Source: Gammaproteobacteria bacterium
GTDB lineage: Bacteria; Pseudomonadota; Gammaproteobacteria; Eutrophobiales; Eutrophobiaceae
Reading direction: 5' to 3'
Length of the DNA: 64,000 nt
Assembly (NCBI GenBank): GCA_003250975.1
Contig: QKIY01000006.1
Coordinates: 1-64,000, forward strand
In this document: piece after piece, positions 7,630-14,872 of the stretch
How the letters are laid out: each line of letters begins with the position of its first letter
How positions within the stretch are numbered: position 1 is the first letter of the stretch
Program-made: the position numbers and the translations under genes
Notes under the pieces: generated by a model
Databases searched by the model: none
What the model was told of the DNA's origin: nothing
The model's input: only the letters and a program-made list of their open reading frames with translations

Positions 7630-8609
7630 TCCTGGTTACCGGCGGCGCAGGCTTTATTGGATCACACCTGGTAAACCAGTTACTGGCGCAGGGTGAGACC
7701 CTCCGTGTACTGGAACGCCCCGGTGCGGAAGTTGCACACCTGCCACTGGAGAAGATCGAACTGGTATTCGCCGATATCCGCGACAAAGCTGCCGTCGACA
7801 AGGCTACTCAAGGCTGCCGCCAGGTTTACCACCTGGCTGCTGATCCCAACCTTTGGCGCAAGGACACCGCTGAATTCGATGCTATTAATTATCATGGCGC
7901 GCTTAATGTTATCAATGCGGCCTTGAATAACAGCGCAGAGCGCGTCATTCACACCAGCACCGAGAGCATTCTGACCTCGAAGAATTTCAGCGGTGGTTCG
8001 GTCGAGCACCTCGAATTGAAAGAATCTGACATGATGGGGCCATATTGCCTGAGCAAGTTCCGCGCAGACCGAGCCGCGCTCGCCCTGGCTGAAAGAGGGG
8101 CGCCAGTGATCCTGGTTTGTCCCACGCTGCCCGTCGGGCCCGGTGATCGATCCATGACACCGCCAACGCGCATGGCCCTGGCCTTTTGCCGGGGAGAACT
8201 GCCGGCGTACCTCGATTGCCGTTTTAACCTGGTCGATGCACGCGACGTCGCTGAAGGCATGATCGCCGCCATGCAAAATGGCCGTCCCGGCATACGTTAT
8301 TTGCTAGGCGGGCATAATTGCCATCTCGGTGAATGGCTTGCGATCCTCGGGAAAGAGGTGGACCGTCCCGTGCCCCGCTTCACCGTACCTTACAGCGTGG
8401 CCCTTGCCGTCGCCTGGTTCAGCGAACATTGGTCAAGGTATGTTACAGGTGAAATGCCGATGGCCACATTAACAGGCGTCAGGCTAACCAAGCGCTGTAT
8501 GTTTTTTGATCCAACTCCCAGTCTCAAGGAACTGGGGCTGGATCCCCGTCCGATCAAACAATCCGCCCACGATGCAGTCGCCTGGTTCCGCGCCGAGGGT
8601 TGGTTGTAG
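7626..8609 (+). CDS. NAD-dependent epimerase/dehydratase, HpnA/dihydroflavonol-reductase-like
   Basis: 327 aa extended SDR. The GTG start at 7626 overlaps the previous stop codon. VTGGAGFIGSHLVNQLL is the nucleotide-binding motif, STES gives the catalytic Ser region, and PYCLSKFRAD gives the YxxxK pair. Sequence style (SDR with VYHLAADPNLWRKD, VCPTLPVGPGD and FNLVDARDVAEGM) resembles the hopanoid-associated sugar epimerase HpnA/dihydroflavonol reductase subgroup. No hopanoid genes are nearby. It closes the three-gene operon. A terminator-like hairpin at 8636-8656 lies between it and the convergent PHA synthase gene. Confidence 0.75.
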   Translation: MILVTGGAGFIGSHLVNQLLAQGETLRVLERPGAEVAHLPLEKIELVFADIRDKAAVDKATQGCRQVYHLAADPNLWRKDTAEFDAINYHGALNVINAALNNSAERVIHTSTESILTSKNFSGGSVEHLELKESDMMGPYCLSKFRADRAALALAERGAPVILVCPTLPVGPGDRSMTPPTRMALAFCRGELPAYLDCRFNLVDARDVAEGMIAAMQNGRPGIRYLLGGHNCHLGEWLAILGKEVDRPVPRFTVPYSVALAVAWFSEHWSRYVTGEMPMATLTGVRLTKRCMFFDPTPSLKELGLDPRPIKQSAHDAVAWFRAEGWL

Positions 8610-8635
8610 CATCAACGAAACATAAAGACATAAAA

Positions 8636-8656
8636 AACCCGCATTATGCGGGTTTA
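8636..8656 (-). terminator. Intrinsic terminator of the PHA synthase gene
   Basis: AAACCCGCAT/ATGCGGGTTT is a perfect 10-bp inverted repeat around one central base. On the minus strand it is followed by a run of T (GGGTTTTTTATG), which suits termination of the minus-strand gene ending at 8679. On the plus strand the T tract is shorter (TTTAAT), so it may also weakly stop the three-gene operon ending at 8609. Confidence 0.8.
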
Positions 8657-8678
8657 ATATAATGAATTGCAGTATGGC

Positions 8679-10421
8679 CTAGAGCTTCATCCTGACAAAA
8701 CTGCCCGGCGCATCTTCGAGCACCTTTAGTTTGCCTTGACCGGCCTGTCTGACAGGTACCTTGCCATCTGAAAACTCGCCCAGCCATTTGTTCCAGTCCG
8801 GCCACCAGCTGCCATCGTGACTTTCCACATGCTCGCGCCATTCATCCGGCGTTCCATCAATATTGCCGCCCGTGTAGTAACCGTATTTACCAGCATCCGG
8901 GTGGTTCACGATACCTGCAATATGCCCGGATTTACCCAGTACAAACCTTACCGGTCCGGAGAACAGTTTCGCACCGGCATAGGCACTTCTCCAGGGTGTA
9001 ATATGATCATCTTCTGTTGAGATGAAATAGGATGGCGTATCAATCGTTCGCACGTCTATCGGGATATCGCCGACCGTGATGCCTCCTTTTTCCTTGAATG
9101 CATTTTCCAGGTACATCTTGCGCAAATAGGTGCTATGCATCCTGGCCGGCAGGTGCGTAGAGTCGGAATTCCAGTAGAGGAGATCGAAAGGGAACGGTTC
9201 CTTGCCCAGCAGATAGTTGTTCACGTAAAAAGACCAGATCAGGTCATTGGAACGCAGCAGGTTAAATGACATGGCCATATTCTTGCCATCATGGTAACCC
9301 AGATTGTTCATCTTCTTTTCTAGAGCGGAGATTTGATGTTCATCAACAAACACAGCAAGGTCACCCGAATCTGAAAAATCAATCATGGTTACGAAGAATG
9401 TCGCAGATTTGATTCGTTCAATACCTTTGGCCTTCATATAGGCAAGCGTTGTGGCAAGTAAGGTCCCGCCTATGCAATAACCCACTACATTGACTTTCTT
9501 CTCGCCGGTGGCCTGTTCAATGGCATCGATAGCAGCAAGAGGGCCCTTGAACATATAATCCCCAAAATCGTAGTCCCTATATGATTCATCGGGATTAATC
9601 CAGGAGATAATGAATACCGTATGGCCCTGGTCGACACACCATTTGATCAGAGAATTTTTGGGTTGCATATCGAGCACGTAATACTTGTTTATCCAGGGCG
9701 GGATGATAAGCAGCGGCGTACTGTTCACTTTTTCTGTGCTCGGTTCATACTGGATTAACTGCATCAGGTCATTCTGGAAGATCACCTTGCCCGGTGTCGT
9801 GGCAATATTTTCACCCAGTTCAAAGGCCTCATGGTCGGTCATGCTGATCTGCAATTGACCAGTTGCAGGATCAAAATCCTTGCAGAAATTCTGGAACCCT
9901 TGCACCAGGTTTCGGCCATGTGTATCAATGATGTGTTCAATCACTTCCGGGTTGGTCAGTGCAAAATTAGTAGGTGACATCGCATTAATAAACTGGCGGG
10001 TGTAGAAGTCCAGCTTGTGTGCGGTTTTCTCATCCAAATCATGGGCAGCTGCCAACGCATTGAATATAGTTTCGGCACTGATGAGATAGGACTGCTTGAT
10101 AAATTCAAAATAGGGATTGTTTTCCCAGGCCTCGTGCTTGAAGCGACGATCGGCGATCTTCTGGCTATTTTCGACGCTCATGCCATTACCTATGTAACGG
10201 TACATCGATTCCTGCAAGAGGTTCATGTAGGTACTCATTGTGTTCAGGTGGCTTTGGAACAACTTGTCAGGATTAGTCAACCACGAGTGGGTCAGCTCCA
10301 CCATGGCCTTGTTCAGGCCAAATGGGTCGAATGGATTATATGTTGATAACCCATTACCGGATTCGCCATTGGATGCTATTTTCTCGACAGGAGCCATGGT
10401 CTTATCTGAATTCTTTTTCAT
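8679..10421 (-). CDS. phaC: Class I poly(3-hydroxyalkanoate) synthase (first copy)
   Basis: About 580 aa from the ATG at 10419-10421; a TTG three codons upstream is the alternative start. It polymerises (R)-3-hydroxyacyl-CoA on granule surfaces. The lipase-like box GYCIGG holds the nucleophile Cys (about residue 316), STEDDHITPW the catalytic Asp and KSGHIAGIVN the His. The N-terminal half contains FINAMSPTNFALTNPEV and the C terminus SWWPDWNKWL, both typical of class I enzymes. It stands alone between a tRNA pair and a terminator, without phaA/phaB next to it. A second synthase lies at 14873-16765. Confidence 0.92.
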   Translation of the reverse strand: MKKNSDKTMAPVEKIASNGESGNGLSTYNPFDPFGLNKAMVELTHSWLTNPDKLFQSHLNTMSTYMNLLQESMYRYIGNGMSVENSQKIADRRFKHEAWENNPYFEFIKQSYLISAETIFNALAAAHDLDEKTAHKLDFYTRQFINAMSPTNFALTNPEVIEHIIDTHGRNLVQGFQNFCKDFDPATGQLQISMTDHEAFELGENIATTPGKVIFQNDLMQLIQYEPSTEKVNSTPLLIIPPWINKYYVLDMQPKNSLIKWCVDQGHTVFIISWINPDESYRDYDFGDYMFKGPLAAIDAIEQATGEKKVNVVGYCIGGTLLATTLAYMKAKGIERIKSATFFVTMIDFSDSGDLAVFVDEHQISALEKKMNNLGYHDGKNMAMSFNLLRSNDLIWSFYVNNYLLGKEPFPFDLLYWNSDSTHLPARMHSTYLRKMYLENAFKEKGGITVGDIPIDVRTIDTPSYFISTEDDHITPWRSAYAGAKLFSGPVRFVLGKSGHIAGIVNHPDAGKYGYYTGGNIDGTPDEWREHVESHDGSWWPDWNKWLGEFSDGKVPVRQAGQGKLKVLEDAPGSFVRMKL

Positions 10422-10462
10422 AAGAATCAATAATTATCAAATAGTTATAGGGATTCCCAAAA

Positions 10463-10478
10463 ATTGCTGCATTGCAAT
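10463..10478. promoter_or_regulatory. Possible PhaR-type operator upstream of phaC
   Basis: ATTGCTGCATTGCAAT contains CTGC-N3-GCAA, close to the CTGC-N3/4-GCAG sites described for PhaR/PhbF repressors of PHA genes, and also forms an ATTGC/GCAAT inverted repeat. It lies about 40 bp upstream of the phaC start. The match is short and could be chance; no PhaR gene is visible in the window. The surrounding 10422-10632 stretch shows nothing else convincing. Confidence 0.3.
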
Positions 10479-10632
10479 ATATCGCCTTAACACCTGGTTG
10501 TCAAAAATAGTTAATATTTCATATCTTCCGAAAGGTTGTCCAGAAGTGACCTTACAGATAAGTTTTGGTATTCGGTCCTAGCAGATAAATGATGACGTTG
10601 ATAAATGAAACTAAGTGGCTTGACTTAATGGA

Positions 10633-10708
10633 TGGCGTCCCCAAGGGGATTCGAACCCCTGTTGCCGCCGTGAAAGGGCGGTGTCCTAGGCCTCTAGACG
10701 ATGGGGAC
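10633..10708 (-). tRNA. tRNA-Glu (anticodon TTC)
   Basis: 76 nt including an encoded CCA. On the minus strand it begins GTCCCCATCGTCTAGAGG, the anticodon stem-loop is CCGCC-CTTTCAC-GGCGG with anticodon TTC, the T arm contains GGGGTTCGAATCCCC, and it ends GGGGACGCCA. It lies 21 bp after tRNA-Ala and is probably processed from the same transcript. It is just downstream of gltX, which charges it. Confidence 0.97.
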
Positions 10709-10729
10709 TATTTTTATAGTCGGGAAATA

Positions 10730-10805
<76 letters not shown>

Positions 10806-10935
10806 AAATTACAGTACATGCTACAACTACAAGTTTAATTGGAAACCCGAAGCGCACCAATTACTTATCGTTCATTATTCTTGACCGGCCTGGCTCCGAC
10901 AAGGCGGCAGACTGTACGTCAGGCACCCTGATCTG

Positions 10936-12351
10936 TCAAGACGCGCGCTCCTTGATATAGGCCAGGGCCCTGTCCAGACGGGCCAGGGTGCGCGCCTTGC
11001 CGAGTAACCGCAAGGTTGCATCAATAGATGGGGATACACCGGCACCGGTCACCGCAACACGCAGGGGCTGCGCGATCTTGCCGAGCTTAATATCAAACTG
11101 TTCGGTAATCTCCTGCACGGCCTGATGCAACGCCTCATCCTGCCAATCCTCCAGTTCTGCAAGCTTGTCCCTCAATGCCTGCAAGGGTTCCAGGACCACC
11201 GGCCGCAAGTGTTTCTTGGCCGCATCGGCATCAAAGTCTTCAAATTCCTCAAAGAAACACCGGCTCTGGTCCGCCATCTCGCGCAATGTCTTGGTCCGCT
11301 CCTTCTGTACAGTCACCAGTACCTCCAGATCCGGGCCTGATGTCACATCAATCCCGTCCTTCATCAACATGGTTTCCAGTAATGATGCCAGCCGTGCGTT
11401 ATCGGCATGCTTCAGGTAATGCTGGTTCAGCCATAACAATTTATCCGGGTTCACTGCGGCGGCAGACTTGTTCACATCCCTGATCTCAAACAGGCGGGTC
11501 ATCTCGTCGATACTAAAGACCTCCTGGTCACCGTGTGACCAGCCCAGCCTCACCAAATAATTCAGTAGTGCCTCCGGCAGGTAACCCTGGTTACGGAAAT
11601 CGAGGACATTTACCGCGCCCTGGCGTTTTGAGAGCCGCTTGCCGTCTTCGCCCAGGATCAGCGGCACATGGCCGTACTCCGGATAAGCACAGTCGAGGGC
11701 ATTAAAGATATTGATTTGGCGGGGCGTGTTGTTCAGGTGATCATCACCACGGAGTACGTGCGTGATCTGCATGTCCATATCATCCACCACCACCGTCAGG
11801 TTATAGGTTGGCGTACCATCGGAACGGGCAATGATCAGGTCATCCAATTCCGTATTCCGGTACACCACGCGTCCCTGGATAAGGTCATTCACCACCACTT
11901 CCCCGTCCTGCGGGTTCTTGAAGCGGATCACCGGCTGGACACCGGCCGGCGGGTTCGAGACCCCATAGCGGCACTTGCCGTTATAGCGCGGTTTCTCGCC
12001 ATTCGCCATTGCCTGTCCGCGCATGGCCTCGAGCTCTTCCTTGCTGCAATAGCACGGATAGGCATGGTCTGTATCCAGTAACTGCTTGATCACTTCTTTA
12101 TAGCGGTCAAATCGCTGGGTCTGGTAAAACGGCCCTTCATCGTAATTCAGTCCCAGCCATGCCATTCCATCCAGGATGATCTGGATCGATTCGTCGGTGG
12201 AACGCTCGCGGTCCGTGTCCTCTATGCGCAGGATAAAGACCCCCCCGTGCTTGCGGGCATACAGCCAGGAAAACAGCGCGGTGCGCACCCCGCCGATATG
12301 CAAGTAACCTGTGGGGCTGGGGGCAAAACGGGTTCTTATTCTGTTTGTCAT
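10936..12351 (-). CDS. gltX: Glutamyl-tRNA synthetase
   Basis: 471 aa, the normal length. Class I synthetase that loads glutamate on tRNA-Glu. RFAPSPTGYLHIGGVRTAL carries the HIGH-type motif and DGKRLSKRQGA the KMSKS-type motif; the Cys-x-Cys zinc-like patch YPCYCSKEEL follows. The anticodon-binding domain fills the C-terminal third. The direction and the nearby tRNA-Glu and tRNA-Ala genes downstream suggest a translation-related cluster. Start is the ATG at 12349-12351. Confidence 0.97.
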   Translation of the reverse strand: MTNRIRTRFAPSPTGYLHIGGVRTALFSWLYARKHGGVFILRIEDTDRERSTDESIQIILDGMAWLGLNYDEGPFYQTQRFDRYKEVIKQLLDTDHAYPCYCSKEELEAMRGQAMANGEKPRYNGKCRYGVSNPPAGVQPVIRFKNPQDGEVVVNDLIQGRVVYRNTELDDLIIARSDGTPTYNLTVVVDDMDMQITHVLRGDDHLNNTPRQINIFNALDCAYPEYGHVPLILGEDGKRLSKRQGAVNVLDFRNQGYLPEALLNYLVRLGWSHGDQEVFSIDEMTRLFEIRDVNKSAAAVNPDKLLWLNQHYLKHADNARLASLLETMLMKDGIDVTSGPDLEVLVTVQKERTKTLREMADQSRCFFEEFEDFDADAAKKHLRPVVLEPLQALRDKLAELEDWQDEALHQAVQEITEQFDIKLGKIAQPLRVAVTGAGVSPSIDATLRLLGKARTLARLDRALAYIKERAS

Positions 12352-12376
12352 TGAATAATTCTATTAATAATGAGGG

Positions 12377-12405
12377 CTGAATATCGGAAAACGAGGCCGT
12401 ATAAT
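12377..12405 (+). promoter_or_regulatory. Sigma70-type promoter for tRNA-Val
   Basis: A perfect -10 box TATAAT at 12400-12405 is preceded, at 17-bp spacing, by CTGAAT at 12377-12382, a weak match to TTGACA. The tRNA-Val gene starts 18 bp after the -10 box, a fitting leader length. Confidence 0.6.
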
Positions 12406-12423
12406 ACACGGAACTACATAAAT

Positions 12424-12498
12424 GGGCGATTAGCTCAGCGGGAGAGCACTGCCTTCACACGGCAGGGGTCGCTGGTTCGATCCCAGCATCGCCCACCA
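12424..12498 (+). tRNA. tRNA-Val (anticodon CAC)
   Basis: 75 nt with encoded CCA. GGGCGATTAGCTCAGCGGGAG gives the acceptor and D arm; the anticodon stem-loop is CTGCC-TTCACAC-GGCAG with anticodon CAC; the T arm is GCTGG-TTCGATC-CCAGC; it ends GCCCACCA. It is followed by a small orphan gene, so the 3' end could be an old integration site. Confidence 0.95.
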
Positions 12499-12596
12499 AT
12501 CTTTTTAGTTTCATAAGATTTTCAAGACGCGGTAGAATGTCGAAATATTTATGAAAGGATAATAAATTACTATTGTTTTCTATTGAGGAGAAAATT

Positions 12597-12788
12597 ATGA
12601 GCCAATTATCAGCATTTCCTACGCAAGAAGACAACGGGATGACACTAAGAGACTACTTTGCTGCCAGTGCTGTGCAGGGATTCATCATACAAGTCAAAGA
12701 CTTGGGTAAAATGCACCCTGAAAGTGTTGCCAGAAGAGCATATGAGATGGCAGATGAGATGATAAAAGCAAGATCAGAAGTTCATTGA
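12597..12788 (+). CDS. Small uncharacterised protein, phage-like family
   Basis: 63 aa starting at the ATG at 12597, which follows a strong GAGGAG; a start 8 codons upstream is less likely. The sequence has MTLRDYFAASAVQGF near residue 15 and YEMADEMIKAR near the C terminus. A pattern of 'LRDYFAA ... AY.ADAML.ARE' is common in small proteins of prophages, which suggests, but does not prove, a phage origin. No other phage gene is nearby. It lies directly after tRNA-Val. No function can be assigned. Confidence 0.65.
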   Translation: MSQLSAFPTQEDNGMTLRDYFAASAVQGFIIQVKDLGKMHPESVARRAYEMADEMIKARSEVH

Positions 12789-12795
12789 AAACAGC

Positions 12796-12824
12796 AAACC
12801 CGCCTTGATGCCATCACAGCGGGT
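12796..12824 (+). terminator. Possible terminator after the small orphan gene
   Basis: AACCCGC and GCGGGTT form a 7-bp stem, with TGATGCCATCA able to pair inside the loop. There is no T tract (GCGGGTTAGTGG), so it is a weak candidate only. Confidence 0.35.
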
Positions 12825-12862
12825 TAGTGGATAAATAAAAAGGGTCAGTGTCGATTGATCTA

Positions 12863-13348
12863 TTAGTAATAATAACTGACGCCGATAAGGGTTTTATCTG
12901 CTTCATCTCGCTGGTAAATCTCAAAGGCTGTAAGGCCTTCATAGGTAACAAAATAATACCGGCCAGTGTCATCGGGTATGTTTTCCAATTTTTTCTGCTG
13001 TAATAATTTTTTTAACTCTCCGGCATCCGCCAACTCATTATCATATTGTTCTACCAGCCTGACTACTTCAGCAAAGAATGCCTCTTCATCCTTATATCTA
13101 TCAGTCTTGGGTTGTATGAGTTCAATCGTGATGCCGTAGTGAACACAACCTCCTTTTCCCAAATGGACCTGGCCTTCCTCTACAGGGATGATTAGCCTGT
13201 ATTCATCCTCGACATAGCTGCTGCCAGGAAAGCGTTGTTCGAGTTTTTTATATTCTTCCAACTGTTGGTCCTGATCGAATATACATTCTTCATCCTCCGC
13301 CAGCAGCGGCAATGAAATAACAAAAATTAAAGCAGCGAGCCTTTTCAT
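12863..13348 (-). CDS. Uncharacterised secreted protein
   Basis: 161 aa. The first ~17 residues, MKRLAALIFVISLPLLA, form a signal peptide with a likely cut after LLA, so the mature protein is periplasmic or secreted and strongly acidic. It contains two Cys, one near the mature N terminus (ECIFD) and one in GGCVHYG, which might form a disulfide. No family is recognised. Its start codon directly abuts the stop of the AEC transporter gene, so the two are probably one operon; a functional link is not evident. Confidence 0.7.
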   Translation of the reverse strand: MKRLAALIFVISLPLLAEDEECIFDQDQQLEEYKKLEQRFPGSSYVEDEYRLIIPVEEGQVHLGKGGCVHYGITIELIQPKTDRYKDEEAFFAEVVRLVEQYDNELADAGELKKLLQQKKLENIPDDTGRYYFVTYEGLTAFEIYQRDEADKTLIGVSYYY

Positions 13349-14239
13349 TCAGGTAAAACGCGGCAGGACATAGGCCAGGGCCATAGGAATGGAGATGATA
13401 CTGAAGGCATTGCCGAACAGGACCATCGAGGCAACGCGCGAGGGTTCCTGGCGGAAATGCTCAGCGAAGATGTAATTCATCACAGCCGGTGGCAGGGCAC
13501 CAAATAAGAACAACACACCCTGCTCCCTGGTCGTTAATGAAAGGAAAGGCGTAATGGCAAACACCAGCGCGACACCAATTACCGGTGAGAGCACGGCGAC
13601 AAGGCTGCCCACCCGCCATTCGGAGAGATCGGTATCGACCAGACGCACCCCCAGTGAAAACAACAACAGTGGCACAGCGATATTTCCCAGCATGCTGATT
13701 GGTTGCAGGACCAGTTCATGCACGCTGATATCCAGCCCAATCAGCGAGAGGGCTAGCAGGGTCGCTAGTATCATCGGGCTAAGCAGTACTTTCTTGAGAT
13801 TGGTCTCGTGACTGAAGATATAACTGCCGAGCGTGACGTGCAGGAAATTACAGACGATGAAGATAACCACTGCCTCGGCCAGTGCCTGATCACCAAACGT
13901 CAGTATAATCAGGGGAAGGCCGAGGTTGCCCGCATTAGAAAACATGATAGGTGGGCAGAAACTGCGCGGGTTCAGGTTAATGAGCCGGGCAATCCCCCAG
14001 GCAATGACACCGGATAAGAGGATGACCAGGATACAGCCCAGCGCCAGCGAACCAAACAGACCGCTGACGGCGCTCGAGCGCTCACTCAGAACACTGAATA
14101 ACAGCGCCGGGATAAAGACCTGCATGTTCATCATGTTGGGCAGTGTCATGTCCGGCCTGAATCGACGGCCGTAGATCAAGCCTGCTAGAATAACGGCGAA
14201 TATGGGAAAGGTGATTTCGAATATGCGGCTGGCGATCAT
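13349..14239 (-). CDS. AEC (auxin efflux carrier)-family permease
   Basis: About 296 aa, with 9-10 hydrophobic segments spread over the whole length, as in bacterial AEC transporters (YfdV/MdcF type). Recognisable stretches are ITFPIFAVILAGLIYGR at the N terminus, CPPIMFSNAGNLGLPL in the middle and FGALPPAVMNYIFAE near the end, where the conserved Asn/Pro residues of the family lie. The start is uncertain: ATG codons at 14246-14248 and 14237-14239, and TTG at 14273-14275; I favour 14239 because GGTGA lies 11 bases upstream. Substrate is probably a small carboxylic acid, but this cannot be read from the sequence. Confidence 0.8.
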   Translation of the reverse strand: MIASRIFEITFPIFAVILAGLIYGRRFRPDMTLPNMMNMQVFIPALLFSVLSERSSAVSGLFGSLALGCILVILLSGVIAWGIARLINLNPRSFCPPIMFSNAGNLGLPLIILTFGDQALAEAVVIFIVCNFLHVTLGSYIFSHETNLKKVLLSPMILATLLALSLIGLDISVHELVLQPISMLGNIAVPLLLFSLGVRLVDTDLSEWRVGSLVAVLSPVIGVALVFAITPFLSLTTREQGVLFLFGALPPAVMNYIFAEHFRQEPSRVASMVLFGNAFSIISIPMALAYVLPRFT

Positions 14240-14353
14240 GCGCGGCATTGTCACCGGCCACAGCGAATAATTCAATTAACAAATCATGACAGAACGACCG
14301 GCTAACCTGTGGTCAACAGGTTCCAGACCATATATTAAGGAGTAATGTATACC

Positions 14354-14842
14354 ATGCGCACCACACTACTATTCTATCTTGGTGTCTTTCTGATCTGTCT
14401 CGCCCTTCTGGGATTCGGCCTTTACCTTGAACACGTAAAGGGACTGGAGCCCTGCCCGCTTTGCGTATTCCAGCGTATCGCCTTTATCGCTATCGGTCTG
14501 ATCGCACTGATAGCCGCTTTCCATGGGCCGGGCAGTATAATGCACGTCCTTTACAGCATGCTACTTGCCATCGCGGCGCTGGCCGGGGCTGGCATTGCAG
14601 GCCGACAGGTCTGGCTGCAGCACCTGCCCGCGGACCAAGTGCCGGAATGCGGGCCGGGCCTGGACTATATGCTGGAGGCTTTTCCGCTGACAGATGCCCT
14701 GAAGATGGTCTTCAGCGGTTCCGGCGAATGCGCCGAGGTTCACTGGCGTTTTATCGGCTTAAGTATCGCCGAGTGGAGCCTGGTATGGTTCATCCTGTTC
14801 TTTATTGCTGCTGTGCTTGCTATACGTTATGTGCGTGATTGA
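14354..14842 (+). CDS. dsbB: Disulfide bond formation protein B
   Basis: About 162 aa inner-membrane protein with four hydrophobic helices. The first periplasmic loop holds the redox pair in LEPCPLCVFQR (Cys34 and Cys37), and the second loop has the Cys pair in VPECGPG ... SGECAEV. These match DsbB, which reoxidises DsbA and passes electrons to quinones. ATG at 14354 is preceded by AAGGAG at 11 bases; the ATG three codons earlier would be only 2 bases from it. It stands alone. The dsbA partner is not in this window. Confidence 0.92.
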   Translation: MRTTLLFYLGVFLICLALLGFGLYLEHVKGLEPCPLCVFQRIAFIAIGLIALIAAFHGPGSIMHVLYSMLLAIAALAGAGIAGRQVWLQHLPADQVPECGPGLDYMLEAFPLTDALKMVFSGSGECAEVHWRFIGLSIAEWSLVWFILFFIAAVLAIRYVRD

Positions 14843-14872
14843 TGACGATCAGTCAATCGTAGCAAGTATTCT

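Noticed and set aside
12499-12862. An integrated prophage or genomic island at tRNA-Val.
   Set aside because: Only one small phage-like gene exists; there is no integrase and no repeat of the tRNA end seen in the following sequence.
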